A stretch of 64,000 nt of DNA from Saccharopolyspora spinosa NRRL 18395 (GCF_000194155.1 NZ_GL877878.1:1328351-1392350); one strand, 5' to 3'. Numbered from the stretch's first letter, positions 1-9,592 are shown. A program made the numbers and translations. The notes: generated from the letters alone by a model not told the origin.

Positions 1-405
1 GAGCGCCGCCGCGAGCGGCTCACGCTGCGCCAGTCCGCGCTCACCTACGTGGATCCCGCCCTGGCCGGGTTCGATGCGGCCGTGCTCATGGAGGTCATCG
101 AGCACGTCGACCCGAGTCGGCTGCCCGCTCTGGAGCACGCGGTGTTCGCCGCCGCACGACCGAACACGGTCATCATGACCACCCCGAACGTGGCGTACAA
201 CGTGCGTTTCGAGAACCTGCCCACCGGCGCGTTCCGGCATTCCGACCACCGCTTCGAGTGGACGCGGTCGCAGTTCCGGCAGTGGGCCCAGGGCGTGGCC
301 GATCAGCACGGCTACGCGGTCAGGCACCTTCCGGTCGGCCCGGAGGATCCGGAAGTCGGGGCGCCGACCCAGATGGCAGTGTTCAGCAGGACGGTGGTGG
401 CCTGA
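1..405 (+). CDS. hen1: Hen1 3'-terminal RNA ribose 2'-O-methyltransferase, C-terminal part
   Basis: The 5' end lies outside the window; frame 1 is open from base 1. The visible ~134 residues are the end of the methyltransferase domain. EVIEH (metal-binding Glu/Glu/His) is followed by TTPNVAYN and FRHSDHRFEWTR, whose His completes the metal site known from bacterial Hen1. The enzyme methylates the 2'-OH at the 3' end of broken RNA before Pnkp re-ligates it, which protects the repaired site from re-cleavage. The TGA overlaps the ATG of pnkp (TGATG), so the pair is translationally coupled. The identity rests on these motifs plus the neighbouring gene. Confidence 0.93.
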   Translation, partial: ERRRERLTLRQSALTYVDPALAGFDAAVLMEVIEHVDPSRLPALEHAVFAAARPNTVIMTTPNVAYNVRFENLPTGAFRHSDHRFEWTRSQFRQWAQGVADQHGYAVRHLPVGPEDPEVGAPTQMAVFSRTVVA

Positions 406-2963
406 TGCGACTGTCCATTCCGGACATGGCGCTGGTGGTGCTGATCGGCGCCTCGGGCGCCGGGAAGTCCACCTTCGCTCGCACCCACTTCGCGCCGACG
501 CAGGTTCTCTCCAGCGATTTCTTCCGCGGTCTCGTCGCCGACGACGTGACCGACCAGTCGGCTAGCGCTGCCGCCTTCGACGCGCTGCACTACGTCGCGG
601 GCAAGCGGCTGGCGGCCGGGCGGGTCACGGTCGTCGACGCCACCAACGTCCAGCGCGGCGCCCGGTCCGCCTTGGTCGAGCTGGCCAGGAAGCACCACGT
701 GCTGCCGGTGGCGATCGTCCTCGACATGCCCGAGTCGGTTTGCCTGGAGCGCAACGCGGAGCGCCCCGACCGGGACTTCGGCGCGCCGGTCGTCCGGCGG
801 CACCGGGCCGAGCTCCGCCGCTCGCTGAAGTCGTTGCAGCGAGAGGGTTTCCGGCGCGTGCATGTGCTGCGCAGCGTCGAAGAGGTCGACGCGGCCACCA
901 TCGAGATCGAGCCGCTGCTCAACGACAAGCGCGCCGAGACCGGGCCGTTCGACGTGATCGGCGACGTGCACGGCTGCCGGGCCGAGCTGGAGGAGTTGCT
1001 CGAAGCGCTCGGATACGTCATCGAGCGCGACGCAGAGCAGCGCGCCGTCGGTGCTGCGCACCCGGCCGGTCGGCGTGCGGTGTTCGTCGGCGACCTGGTC
1101 GATCGCGGCCCGGACACCCCGGGCGTGCTCCGGCTGGCCGTGGGCATGGTCGCCACCGGAACCGCGCTGGTGGTGTGCGGCAACCACGAGCAGAAGCTCG
1201 TCCGCGCGTTGCGCGGCCGGAACGTCACGATCGCGCACGGCCTGGCCGAATCGTTGGCGCAGTTGTCGGCCGAGCCGGAGGAATTCCGCAAGCAGGCAGA
1301 AGAGTTCTGCGACGGCTTGGTTGCGCATTACGTGCTCGACGGCGGCAAGCTGGTGGTGGCGCACGCTGGGCTGCCCGAGCACTTCCACGGCCGGGCATCG
1401 GGAACCGTGCGCAGCTTCGCGCTTTTCGGCGAGACCACCGGCGAAACCGACGAGTACGGGCTACCGGTGCGCTACCCGTGGGCCGACGACTACCGCGGCA
1501 AGGCGATGGTGCTGTACGGCCACACACCGATGCCCGAGGCGGAGTGGGTCAACGGCACGATGTGCCTGGACACCGGTTGCGTCTTCGGCGGCAAGCTCAC
1601 CGCACTGCGCTACCCGGAGCGCGAGGTCATGTCGGTGCAGGCGCAGCGCGTCTGGTACGAGCCGAAGCGGCCGCTGCTTCCGCCCGACCAACTGCCGCCG
1701 CTGGCCGACTCGGTGTCGCGGCGGGAGCCGCACGTGCTCAACCTCGACGATGTCGTGGGCCGTCGTTCGGTGGAAACCCGCCACCACGGGCGGATCGCCG
1801 TCCAGCCCGAGCGTGCCGCGGCGGCGCTGGAGGTGATGAGCCGCTTCGCGATCGACCCGAGGTGGCTGCTGTACCTGCCGCCGACGATGGCCCCGGTGAC
1901 CACCTCCAACCGGCCCGGCGTGCTGGAACACCCCGAGGATGCGTTCGCGGGTTATCGCGCCGCCGGCGTGCAGGACGTGCTGTGCGAGGAGAAGCACATG
2001 GGCTCGCGCGCAGTCGTGCTCGTGTGCCGGGAATCGTCGACTGGCGCGGCCAGGTTCGGCATCGATGGCCCCGGGGCGGTGCACACCCGCACCGGACGGC
2101 TCTTCTTCGCGCCTGACCAGACCGAGGAGCTGCTGTCCCGCGTGCGCGCGGCGGTGGATTCGGCCGGTCTGTGGGACGAGCTATCGACCGACTGGTTGTT
2201 GCTGGACGCCGAGCTCATGCCGTGGAGCGCGAAGGCGGGCAGCCTGATCACGAGCCAGTACGCCGCAGTCGGCGCGGCGGCGTCCACGGCGCTGCCGAGC
2301 GCCGTGGACGTTCTGGCTGCAGCGGCGGAACGCGGCGTCGACGTCGACGCGTTGCATGCCAAGACCAGTGCGCGGGCGGCCAATGCCGATGCCTACCGGG
2401 AGGCGTACCGCCGCTACTGCTGGCCGACAGACGGGCTGGCCGGTGTGCGGCTGGCGCCGTTCCAGGTGTTGGCCTCCGAGGGGCGGACCTACCACAGCCT
2501 GGAGCACGGCTGGCACCTGGCGTTGGCGGACCGGCTCGTCGGCACCGACCCGGAGTTGTTCGCCACCACCCGCCGGATCGCGGTGGATACCACCGACCCT
2601 GCCTCGACCGCGGCGGGCACCGAGTGGTGGGAGGAGCTGATCGGGGGCGGCGGCGAAGGCATGGTGGTCAAGCCGATGGCCAACCTCACCACGGGGCAGC
2701 GCGGCTTGGCCCAGCCGGGTGTGAAGGTGCGCGGCCGGGAATACCTGCGGATCATCTACGGTCCCGACTACACCGAGGCGGCGAACCTGGACCGCCTCCG
2801 CCAGCGGGCTCTCGGCCGCAAACGCGGCCTGGCGACCCGCGAGTACGCGCTCGGTCTCGAAGGCCTGGAGCGGGTCGCGCGGGGCGAGCCGCTGTGGCGG
2901 GTGCACGAGTGCGTTTTCGCCGTGCTGGCACTGGAATCCGAGCCGGTCGACCCCCGGCTGTGA
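405..2963 (+). CDS. pnkp: Polynucleotide kinase-phosphatase-ligase (Pnkp)
   Basis: An 852-residue three-domain RNA-repair enzyme, close to the ~870 residues of the clostridial prototype. The N-terminal 5'-kinase has the P-loop GASGAGKST near residue 15. A central calcineurin-type phosphatase has DVIGDVHGC, VGDLVDRGPD and GNHE. The C-terminal adenylyltransferase/ligase has EEKHMGSR with the nucleotidyl-acceptor Lys near residue 530. It heals and seals tRNA cut by ribotoxins together with Hen1. The start was chosen at 405 because the ATG overlaps the hen1 stop; the frame is open further upstream but that part overlaps hen1. The convergent kinase gene is separated from it by a hairpin. Confidence 0.96.
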   Translation: MRLSIPDMALVVLIGASGAGKSTFARTHFAPTQVLSSDFFRGLVADDVTDQSASAAAFDALHYVAGKRLAAGRVTVVDATNVQRGARSALVELARKHHVLPVAIVLDMPESVCLERNAERPDRDFGAPVVRRHRAELRRSLKSLQREGFRRVHVLRSVEEVDAATIEIEPLLNDKRAETGPFDVIGDVHGCRAELEELLEALGYVIERDAEQRAVGAAHPAGRRAVFVGDLVDRGPDTPGVLRLAVGMVATGTALVVCGNHEQKLVRALRGRNVTIAHGLAESLAQLSAEPEEFRKQAEEFCDGLVAHYVLDGGKLVVAHAGLPEHFHGRASGTVRSFALFGETTGETDEYGLPVRYPWADDYRGKAMVLYGHTPMPEAEWVNGTMCLDTGCVFGGKLTALRYPEREVMSVQAQRVWYEPKRPLLPPDQLPPLADSVSRREPHVLNLDDVVGRRSVETRHHGRIAVQPERAAAALEVMSRFAIDPRWLLYLPPTMAPVTTSNRPGVLEHPEDAFAGYRAAGVQDVLCEEKHMGSRAVVLVCRESSTGAARFGIDGPGAVHTRTGRLFFAPDQTEELLSRVRAAVDSAGLWDELSTDWLLLDAELMPWSAKAGSLITSQYAAVGAAASTALPSAVDVLAAAAERGVDVDALHAKTSARAANADAYREAYRRYCWPTDGLAGVRLAPFQVLASEGRTYHSLEHGWHLALADRLVGTDPELFATTRRIAVDTTDPASTAAGTEWWEELIGGGGEGMVVKPMANLTTGQRGLAQPGVKVRGREYLRIIYGPDYTEAANLDRLRQRALGRKRGLATREYALGLEGLERVARGEPLWRVHECVFAVLALESEPVDPRL

Positions 2964-3002
2964 TCCGCCGCGGCGATCCGGGAGTTCAGCCCCACCCGCA
3001 TC

Positions 3003-3021
3003 GCCGCAGCCCAGCTGCGGC
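3003..3021. terminator. Hairpin between convergent genes
   Basis: A perfect 8-bp stem (GCCGCAGC / GCTGCGGC) with a 3-base loop lies in the 84-bp gap between the convergent pnkp and kinase genes. There is no T-tract, as is common in high-GC actinomycetes. It could terminate both strands. Confidence 0.5.
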
Positions 3022-3047
3022 CCACCACCCGAACGCGCGGCGCGGGG

Positions 3048-4550
3048 TCACTGGCCGATCGGGACGAACTTGGACCAGGCGGTCTCGCTGAGCTTGCTCT
3101 TGCCGTCCCAGAGTTCGATCTTGATGCGGACGTTGCCCTTCTCGCTCAGGTCCAGGTTGCAGTCCACCGGCGGACCGTCGCTGTTCTGGTCCTTGCACTC
3201 GTCCGTGCGACCGTAGTCGGTCTCCGACACGGTCTTGATCCACATGCCGTCCTTGTTGGTGTCGTGCGCGAAGAGGTGGTCGCCGACCGCCTCGAAGCAG
3301 CCGGTGCCGCGCTCCTCGCCCTTGAATCTGATCGACTGGCACCACTTGGTCTGCATCGGCTTCGACGGCGGTGTCTCCGGATCCGCCGACGGCTCCGGGG
3401 TCTCGGGAGCTTGCGTTTCGGTTTCCTGCTCCGGCGGTTGGACCGGCGGGACGGATGGCGGCGGGGAGGCCGGCGGCGGGGAGGCTGGCGGCGGGGGCGC
3501 GCTGGAAGGCAACGGGGTGGGGATCGGCGGCGCCATCGTCTCCCCTGCCCGCTGCGCGGTGTCGTCCGCCGGAATCGGCTGGCCCGGTTCGGTACGCATC
3601 ATGGCGGCGACTGCCACCACACCGGCCACTGCCGCGACGACCCCGACCCCGCCCATCACGTACCCCCAGCGCGCGATGCCGCCCTTGCGCTTCGGTTCCG
3701 CTGGCGGTTCCGCGAACTGCGCCGGGATCGCCGTGACGCTGGTCAGCGCCTCGCGCGCCGCGCGGGCCAGCTCACCGGCGCTGGAGAAGCGCTCGGCGGG
3801 GTCCTTCGCCATGCCGCGCGCGACGATCTGGTCGAATTCGCGCGGGATGTCGCCGCGAACGCCGGTCGGCACCGGCGGCGGCTGGTTGAGGTGCGCGTTG
3901 ATCAGCGACGCCGCAGTGTCCCCGCCGAACGGTTTCGTACCGGTCAGGCATTGGTAGAGCACGCAGGCCAACGAGTAGACGTCTGCTCGGTGGTCGACGG
4001 GGCCGTCGCCGAACCGCTCCGGCGCCATGTAGGCGAGCGTGCCGACGGTGTAGCCGGTGGAGGTCAGCGACGCGGTGGGGCGCAGCGACGCGGCGATGCC
4101 GAAGTCGACGAGGTAGGCGAAACCGCTGTGGCTAACCAGGATGTTCGACGGCTTGACGTCGCGGTGCACCAGGCCTTCCTGGTGCGCGGCGTCCAACGCC
4201 GTCGCGATCTGCTCCAGCACCGCCACCGCATCTACTGGGCGCATCGCGCCGTTGGCGGCGAGCAGGGCACCGACGTCGCTGCCCTCGACCAGCCGCATGT
4301 CCAGGTACAGCCGGCCGTCGATCTCGCCGTAGGCGTGGATCGGGATGACGTGCGGCTCGCGGAGCCGTCCAGCCGCGTGCGCCTCCCGCTTGAAGCGCTC
4401 GCGGAACTCCTCGTCGACCGCGAGGTGCTGGGCCAGCAGCTTGAGGGCGACGATGCGATCGTGGCGCGTGTCGTACGCGCGGAGGATCTCACCCATCCCA
4501 CCCCGCGCGATCAATCCTTCCACCCGGTAAGGACCGAACTGCCACTTCAC
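3048..4550 (-). CDS. Membrane-anchored Ser/Thr protein kinase (PknB-like)
   Basis: The Hanks-type kinase domain covers roughly residues 5-265: glycine loop ARGGMGEI, ATP-binding Lys37 in VALK, catalytic HRDVKPSN at 129-136, DFG at 149-151 and the APERF motif. A Lys/Arg-rich juxtamembrane stretch leads into one transmembrane helix at about 290-315. Next comes a long Pro/Ser/Thr-rich linker and a ~110-residue extracellular domain with Cys residues that I do not recognise. The GTG at 4550 was preferred because GAGGAG lies 9 bases upstream; an ATG at 4586 has a poorer site. It likely senses a cell-wall or envelope signal, but no substrate is suggested by the neighbours. Confidence 0.93.
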   Translation of the reverse strand: MKWQFGPYRVEGLIARGGMGEILRAYDTRHDRIVALKLLAQHLAVDEEFRERFKREAHAAGRLREPHVIPIHAYGEIDGRLYLDMRLVEGSDVGALLAANGAMRPVDAVAVLEQIATALDAAHQEGLVHRDVKPSNILVSHSGFAYLVDFGIAASLRPTASLTSTGYTVGTLAYMAPERFGDGPVDHRADVYSLACVLYQCLTGTKPFGGDTAASLINAHLNQPPPVPTGVRGDIPREFDQIVARGMAKDPAERFSSAGELARAAREALTSVTAIPAQFAEPPAEPKRKGGIARWGYVMGGVGVVAAVAGVVAVAAMMRTEPGQPIPADDTAQRAGETMAPPIPTPLPSSAPPPPASPPPASPPPSVPPVQPPEQETETQAPETPEPSADPETPPSKPMQTKWCQSIRFKGEERGTGCFEAVGDHLFAHDTNKDGMWIKTVSETDYGRTDECKDQNSDGPPVDCNLDLSEKGNVRIKIELWDGKSKLSETAWSKFVPIGQ

Positions 4551-4758
4551 CGTGCGTAACTCCTCAAGACCGACATCGCGCGCCATCCTATTAGGCGAGT
4601 CACACGGTCCCCGCACACCCCGAGCGCCACCTCGTCGACCACGCCTGGTGGTGACCGAAGGAAATCGGCTGAACACCGCCTGTCGCTGGTGAAGTTTCCG
4701 CTACGAACCGATACAGATCGATGCGTCGCGCGTTCCCGGCTGCTAAAAGAAGTGGATC

Positions 4759-5991
4759 ATGCTCGACCACCCGTCTGTGGAAAGGACTGGTCCGCCGATG
4801 TCGACCGACGGGACGAACGCACGCAAGATCGACCGGGGCGATCCCGAGACCGGCTGCCCGGTCAGCCGCGGCTCCGACGGCGTATGGACGATCCGCAGCT
4901 ATGCCGCCGCGCGCACCGCGTTGCGCAGCACCGACACCGTCCAGGCCGGGCTCGGGGTGGAGACTGTCGAGAAGATGCCCGGCAAGATCCGGCGCCCCGT
5001 GCTGTACCGCGACGGACCGGAGCACCGGGAGCACCGGCGCCAGACGGCGAAGTACTTCACGCCGCGCCGGGTGGATGAGAGCTACCGCGAGATAATGGAG
5101 CGGGTCTCGGACGCCCAGCTCGACAAGCTCCGCGGGGCCGGGCAGGCGCAGCTCTCGGAGCTGAGCTTCAGCCTCGCCGTCGACGTGGCGTGCGCGGTGA
5201 TCGGGTTGACCGAGAGCCGTCCCGGCCTCCAGCAACGGCTGGAGCGGTTCTTCCCCGAGGAGTTCGGCGAACCAGGCTTCACCAGCCTCCACGGGCTGTA
5301 CTGGGTGTGGCGGCAGGCCACCAGCTGGTCCGGGATCTACTTCGGCGACGTTCGGCCCGCGGTGCGCGCGCGGCGCAAGCAACGCCGCGACGACCTGATC
5401 TCGCACCTGCTGGACGAGGGCTGCTCGCCGACCGAAATCCTCGGCGAGTGCATCACCTTCGCCGCCGCGGGCATGGTCACCACCCGCGAGTTCGTGAACC
5501 TCGCCGCGTGGCACCTGTTCACCGACGAGGCGCTGCTCGACCGCTACCGCGCCGCCGAGGAACCCGGACGCCTCGCGATCCTGCACGAGCTGCTGCGGCT
5601 GGAACCGGTCGTCGACCACCTCAAGCGGCGCACCACCGCCCCCGTCGAGCTGCCGACCGACGACGAGGACATGGTCACAGTCCCGGCCGGTGAGGTGATC
5701 GACATCCAGGTCAGCGCCACGAACACCGACCCGCAAGCGGTGGGCGACCAGCCGCTGGCGGTGTGCCCCACCCGTTCCCTCAACGACGCCTCGGCCCCCG
5801 GGCTGTCCTTCGGGGACGGCGCGCACAAGTGCCCGGGCGCGAACATCGCGATCCTGGAAACCGACGTCTTCCTGACGAAGCTGTTCGCGCTCCCGGGCGT
5901 CGAGATGTCGGAACCACCGCGCGTCTCGTTCAACGACGCGATCGGCGGCTACGAATTGCGCGGCATGGTCGTCCGCGTGCCGAAGCCCTGA
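4759..5991 (+). CDS. Cytochrome P450
   Basis: About 410 residues (397 if the ATG at 4798 is used). The heme loop SFGDGAHKCPGANIA carries the Cys ligand. The I-helix reads AAAGMVTT, with the acid/alcohol pair altered relative to the usual AG(D/E)T, which may affect proton delivery. HREHRR resembles the helix-C heme-contact motif, and ELLRLEPVVDHLKRR matches the ExxR region. Neither start has an ideal ribosome site: AAAGGA precedes 4798 by 12 bases. No ferredoxin or reductase gene is nearby, so the substrate is unknown. It is transcribed alone and ends 12 bp before a strong hairpin. Confidence 0.9.
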   Translation: MLDHPSVERTGPPMSTDGTNARKIDRGDPETGCPVSRGSDGVWTIRSYAAARTALRSTDTVQAGLGVETVEKMPGKIRRPVLYRDGPEHREHRRQTAKYFTPRRVDESYREIMERVSDAQLDKLRGAGQAQLSELSFSLAVDVACAVIGLTESRPGLQQRLERFFPEEFGEPGFTSLHGLYWVWRQATSWSGIYFGDVRPAVRARRKQRRDDLISHLLDEGCSPTEILGECITFAAAGMVTTREFVNLAAWHLFTDEALLDRYRAAEEPGRLAILHELLRLEPVVDHLKRRTTAPVELPTDDEDMVTVPAGEVIDIQVSATNTDPQAVGDQPLAVCPTRSLNDASAPGLSFGDGAHKCPGANIAILETDVFLTKLFALPGVEMSEPPRVSFNDAIGGYELRGMVVRVPKP

Positions 5992-6003
5992 CAGACCGTT
6001 CCC

Positions 6004-6050
6004 GTGCGGGGCACCTCCTGCCAATCAACTTGGCAGGAGGTGCCCCGCAC
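6004..6050. terminator. Strong 20-bp perfect stem-loop
   Basis: A perfect inverted repeat has 20-bp arms (6004-6023 and 6031-6050) and a 7-base loop (ATCAACT). It lies between the convergent P450 and symporter-partner genes. It has no T-run, but its stability makes a bidirectional terminator likely. Confidence 0.8.
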
Positions 6051-6090
6051 GCATCACCCGAACGCGGTCATGTCCACATCGGACTTCTAC

Positions 6091-6342
6091 TTAGGACTCC
6101 GGCACCTCGTCCGCGGCGGGGACTGCGATGGGTCGCAGCCGCGCCCAGACAACGAAGGCGGCGGAGAAGACGATCATTCCGATGCCGGCGTAGAGGTTGA
6201 GGTTGATGCCGCCGGACTTCGCGACGTCGTCAGCGCCGGCCGTCGCACCGACGACGATGAGCACCACCGCGTAGATGCCGAACAGCAGCGCGATTATCGT
6301 CCGGATGTCGAAGGCACCAGCGGTGCCCGAGCTTTTCGCCAT
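6091..6342 (-). CDS. Small two-helix membrane protein beside SSS symporter
   Basis: An 83-residue protein with two predicted membrane helices (about residues 15-37 and 51-69) joined by a short loop with Asp/Lys. It sits 42 bp after the symporter on the same strand, a common arrangement in actinomycetes for a small accessory subunit of a Na+/solute symporter. GAGGAACTGAC precedes the ATG. The ribosome-site region is tandemly duplicated (CGAGGAACTGACA twice). Function is inferred only from context. Confidence 0.75.
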   Translation of the reverse strand: MAKSSGTAGAFDIRTIIALLFGIYAVVLIVVGATAGADDVAKSGGINLNLYAGIGMIVFSAAFVVWARLRPIAVPAADEVPES

Positions 6343-6384
6343 GTCAGTTCCTCGTGTCAGTTCCTCGGCAGAGCCGTCTGGCTG

Positions 6385-8097
6385 TTATCCGAAGGCGATG
6401 TTGAGGGCGATGATCAGGACGAGGGCGATCCCGGCCAGCAGCCCCGGCCGCCGGTACCAGCCCGCGTCCTCCCCGCTGGTCGCGGCCTGCCGGCTGGCCC
6501 GCGGCGTCAACGAGTACACCAACCCCGCCAACTCCGCCTCCGGCTTCGGACGCGTCGCCACCGACACCACCACGCTGACCACGATGTCCACCACGAACGC
6601 CACACCCGCACCCACGAAACTCGCACCCTGCCCCGGCAGGTCCAGCACCCCCGACTCCGACAGCCCGAACACCGCCACCGCCGACACCGTGCCCAGCACC
6701 AGCCCCGCCCACCCCGCATGCGGGGTCATCCGCTTCCAGAACATCCCCAGGATGAACGTCGCGAACAACGGCGCGTTGAAGAACGAGAACAACTGCTGCA
6801 GGTAATCCATCAAGTTCGAATAACCCGCCGCGATGAACGCCGTACCCACCGCCGCCAGCGTCGCCCCCACCGTCACCCGGCGACCCATCCGCAGGTAATA
6901 ACCATCCGCCCGGTCCCGCACCACGTACGACTGCCAGATGTCATAGGTGAACACCGTGTTGAACGACGACAAGTTCGCCGCCATCCCCGCCATGAACGAC
7001 GCCAGCAACCCGGCCAGGGCGATCCCCAGAATCCCGTTCGGCAGCAAATCCCGCATCAGCAACAAGATCGCATCGTTGTAATCCACACCCCCGCCACCGG
7101 TGCCACCGGACTGCTTGTACGCCGCGAGCTCCGGGATCAGCACCGCCGCGATCATCCCCGGAATGACCACGATGAACGGGATGAACATCTTCGGGAACGA
7201 CCCGATGATCGGCGTCCGCTGCGCCGCCGACATGCTCTTGGACGCCATCGCCCGCTGCACCTCGACGAAGTTCGTCGTCCAGTACCCGAAGCTGAGCACG
7301 AACCCCAACCCGAACACCAGACCCAGCACGCTCAGCACACTGTTTTCGAACCCGGTCAACTCATTGCCCGGCCACGCCGACAGCTGCCCCGCACCCCCCG
7401 GACCCGCCGACACCTTCGCCACCAGACCCTGCACACCGCCGACCTTCACCAACCCCACGATCGTCAACGGCAACAACGCCGCCACGATCACGAAGAACTG
7501 CAACACCTCGTTGTAGATCGCCGCCGACAACCCACCCAACGCCGTGTACGACAACACGATCGCCGCCGCCAGCAACACCGACAACCACAACGGCCAACCC
7601 AGCAACGCATTCACGATGCTGGCCAGCAAATACAGGTTCACACCCGCGATCAGGATCTGCGCCACCGCGAAACTGATCCCGTTGACCAGATGCGCCGCCT
7701 TCCCGAACCGCCGCAACATGAACTCCGGAACACTGCGCACCTTCGAGCCGTAGTAGAACGGCATCATCACCACGCCCAAGAACAGCATGGCCGGCACCGC
7801 ACCGATCCAGAAATAATGCATCGTCGGCATCCCGTACTCGGCACCATTCGCCGACATACCGATGATCTCGATCGCACCCAGATTCGCCGAGATGAACGCC
7901 AAACCCGTCACCCACGCCGGCAACGCCCGCCCCGACAGGAAAAAGTCCAGACTGGTGGAAACCGCACGCCGCGCCAAATACCCAATACCCAGCACAAAAA
8001 CGAAGTACAACGCCAACAACGCAAAATCCACCGCGTTGGCATCAAGCAGCTGACCCCGAGCCAGCACCTGGGTACTGGCCCATCTCCCAGTGAACAA
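6385..8097 (-). CDS. Sodium:solute symporter (SSS family)
   Basis: About 570 residues with some 13-14 hydrophobic helices. LDFFLSGR and AFISANLGAIEIIGMSANGAEYG near the N-terminus are typical SSS signatures, and the sugar-symporter-like region FWIGAVPAMLFLGVVMMPFYYGSKVRSVPEF follows in shorter blocks. The TTG at 8097 was chosen because AGAGGG sits 6 bases upstream; a GTG at 8067 is an alternative. Sugars are the likely cargo because a ROK-type operator lies 95 bp upstream, shared with the neighbouring sugar ABC operon and GH3 gene. Codon use is unusually uniform compared with the surrounding genes. Confidence 0.9.
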   Translation of the reverse strand: MFTGRWASTQVLARGQLLDANAVDFALLALYFVFVLGIGYLARRAVSTSLDFFLSGRALPAWVTGLAFISANLGAIEIIGMSANGAEYGMPTMHYFWIGAVPAMLFLGVVMMPFYYGSKVRSVPEFMLRRFGKAAHLVNGISFAVAQILIAGVNLYLLASIVNALLGWPLWLSVLLAAAIVLSYTALGGLSAAIYNEVLQFFVIVAALLPLTIVGLVKVGGVQGLVAKVSAGPGGAGQLSAWPGNELTGFENSVLSVLGLVFGLGFVLSFGYWTTNFVEVQRAMASKSMSAAQRTPIIGSFPKMFIPFIVVIPGMIAAVLIPELAAYKQSGGTGGGGVDYNDAILLLMRDLLPNGILGIALAGLLASFMAGMAANLSSFNTVFTYDIWQSYVVRDRADGYYLRMGRRVTVGATLAAVGTAFIAAGYSNLMDYLQQLFSFFNAPLFATFILGMFWKRMTPHAGWAGLVLGTVSAVAVFGLSESGVLDLPGQGASFVGAGVAFVVDIVVSVVVSVATRPKPEAELAGLVYSLTPRASRQAATSGEDAGWYRRPGLLAGIALVLIIALNIAFG

Positions 8098-8191
8098 AGT
8101 GGTCCCTCTTTTCACAGGAACGTCGGAGTGGCGCGCCGAGAACGCAGGACGCGAAGATGTGCTCGACCGGGTCGGGTTCGCCGCCGGTGCA

Positions 8192-8214
8192 ATATGTTGT
8201 CCGCAGCAACATAT
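8192..8214. promoter_or_regulatory. Operator copy 1 upstream of symporter
   Basis: A perfect inverted repeat ATATGTTG-N7-CAACATAT. The same 23-bp architecture recurs at 12984-13006 and 13098-13120, each time upstream of a sugar gene. The presumed binder is the ROK protein encoded at 8324-9526. Confidence 0.8.
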
Positions 8215-8323
8215 CACTTGGGAGACGCCGCGAAGAAGATTACTGAACTGATCAAGCACGTACGGCGTAACCACATCGCAACGTACGCTTTCCTCGCCGG
8301 GGCAACGGTTTCGGCCGTTCGGC

Positions 8324-9526
8324 TCAGCCGCTGGCCAAGACCTGCTCGAAGGCGAGCTCGGCGGCGCCGAGCAACTTGCCGTCGCCGCCGAGCGATGACG
8401 TGACGAGCTTTGTGCCGCCCATCGCCCGACTGACCAGGCTGCGCTCGGCGACCAGCTTGCCGACGTGGTCGATCAACGTGCGTGGCAGCGCGGTGAACAG
8501 ATCACCGAGCACCACCAGTTGCGGACACAGCAGGTTGACCACGTTGCACAGCCCGATGGCAAGCCACTCGCCGAACTCGCCGAGCCGCTGCAACACTTCG
8601 TCGGGCTGTTGCGCCAGCGCGTGCAACTCGGCGACGACGACGCCGCGGGGCGAATCCTCCGGCAGGTCCAGCGCCCGGCTCAGGGCCCGCTCCCCCACCT
8701 CGGTCTCCCAGCATCCCCTGCTGCCGCAATAGCATTCGTGCCCGTCCGGCCGCACCACCATGTGCCCGAGCTCCCCGACATAACCGCCGCTGCCCCGCAA
8801 CGGCATACCGCCGGAGATCGCCCCGCCACCGACACCGACATCGGCCCCGACGAAAACCGCATCGGTCACTCCCCGCGCCGCCCCGCGCAGGTACTCGGCG
8901 AGCACGCTGAGTTCCGCGTCATTGCCGACTTCCACCCGCCGGCCGCCCAGCGCCTTGGAAAGCCAGTCGCCGAGCGGCACCTCGGTCCAGCGCAGGTTCG
9001 GGGCTTCGCGCACCATCCCGTCCGCGCGGCGCACCACGCCGGGCGCCGACGCCCCGACCGCGACGACGTCGACCCCAGCCTCCTCGATGAGCACCGCGCT
9101 GTTGTCGACGATCTTGGTGAAGACCTCGCGCGGATTCCGGGTGGCCGGGCGGAGGCTCCAGCTGCACCGGTTGAGGATCTCGCCACCGAGCCCGATCAGG
9201 GCCATCGCGACCTGCTCGACCCGGATGTCGACCGCCAGCGTCACCGCCGCGTGCGGCTGCGGCAGCACCAGCAGCGACGGCCGGCCGGCACCGCTGCGCT
9301 GGGCGGGCACGCGCTCCACGACGAGACCGTCCTTGACCAGCTCGTCGACCAGGGCCTTGATGGTGCTGCGGTTGAGCCCCATCTCGGTGGCCAGCGCCGC
9401 CCTTGTGCAGGGCCCGCCGATGTGCAGCCGACGCAGCAGTACCGCCCGGTTGTGCTGGCGCACCTCATCGGGCCGCGCTCCCGCGTGTGGTGTCGTGGTC
9501 AACTCGGCCGCATCCTCCGCCTGCAT
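8324..9526 (-). CDS. ROK-family transcriptional repressor (XylR/NagC type)
   Basis: 400 residues. An N-terminal winged helix (about 25-80: RAALATEMGLNRSTIKALVDEL) precedes a ROK sugar-kinase-like domain with GGGAISGGMPLRGSGGY and the zinc motif CYCGSRGCWE. ELGHM provides the His of the zinc/sugar site. It is the last gene of the SBP-ATPase-permease operon, 66 bp after the permease, and probably responds to the imported sugar. Three identical operators in the locus are its likely targets. The DNA just upstream has a weak half-match, so autoregulation is possible. Confidence 0.93.
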   Translation of the reverse strand: MQAEDAAELTTTPHAGARPDEVRQHNRAVLLRRLHIGGPCTRAALATEMGLNRSTIKALVDELVKDGLVVERVPAQRSGAGRPSLLVLPQPHAAVTLAVDIRVEQVAMALIGLGGEILNRCSWSLRPATRNPREVFTKIVDNSAVLIEEAGVDVVAVGASAPGVVRRADGMVREAPNLRWTEVPLGDWLSKALGGRRVEVGNDAELSVLAEYLRGAARGVTDAVFVGADVGVGGGAISGGMPLRGSGGYVGELGHMVVRPDGHECYCGSRGCWETEVGERALSRALDLPEDSPRGVVVAELHALAQQPDEVLQRLGEFGEWLAIGLCNVVNLLCPQLVVLGDLFTALPRTLIDHVGKLVAERSLVSRAMGGTKLVTSSLGGDGKLLGAAELAFEQVLASG

Positions 9527-9592
9527 CGGGCTTCGCCTCCGGGAAAAGCTGTAGCACAGCGACCGCTTGCGCTGCGCAACGTCCTCCTCCGC

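Noticed and set aside
9564-9582. A possible fourth ROK operator upstream of the ROK gene
   Set aside because: CAACGT is present with N7 spacing, but the left half (CGCTTG) matches only three of six positions, so it was not annotated.
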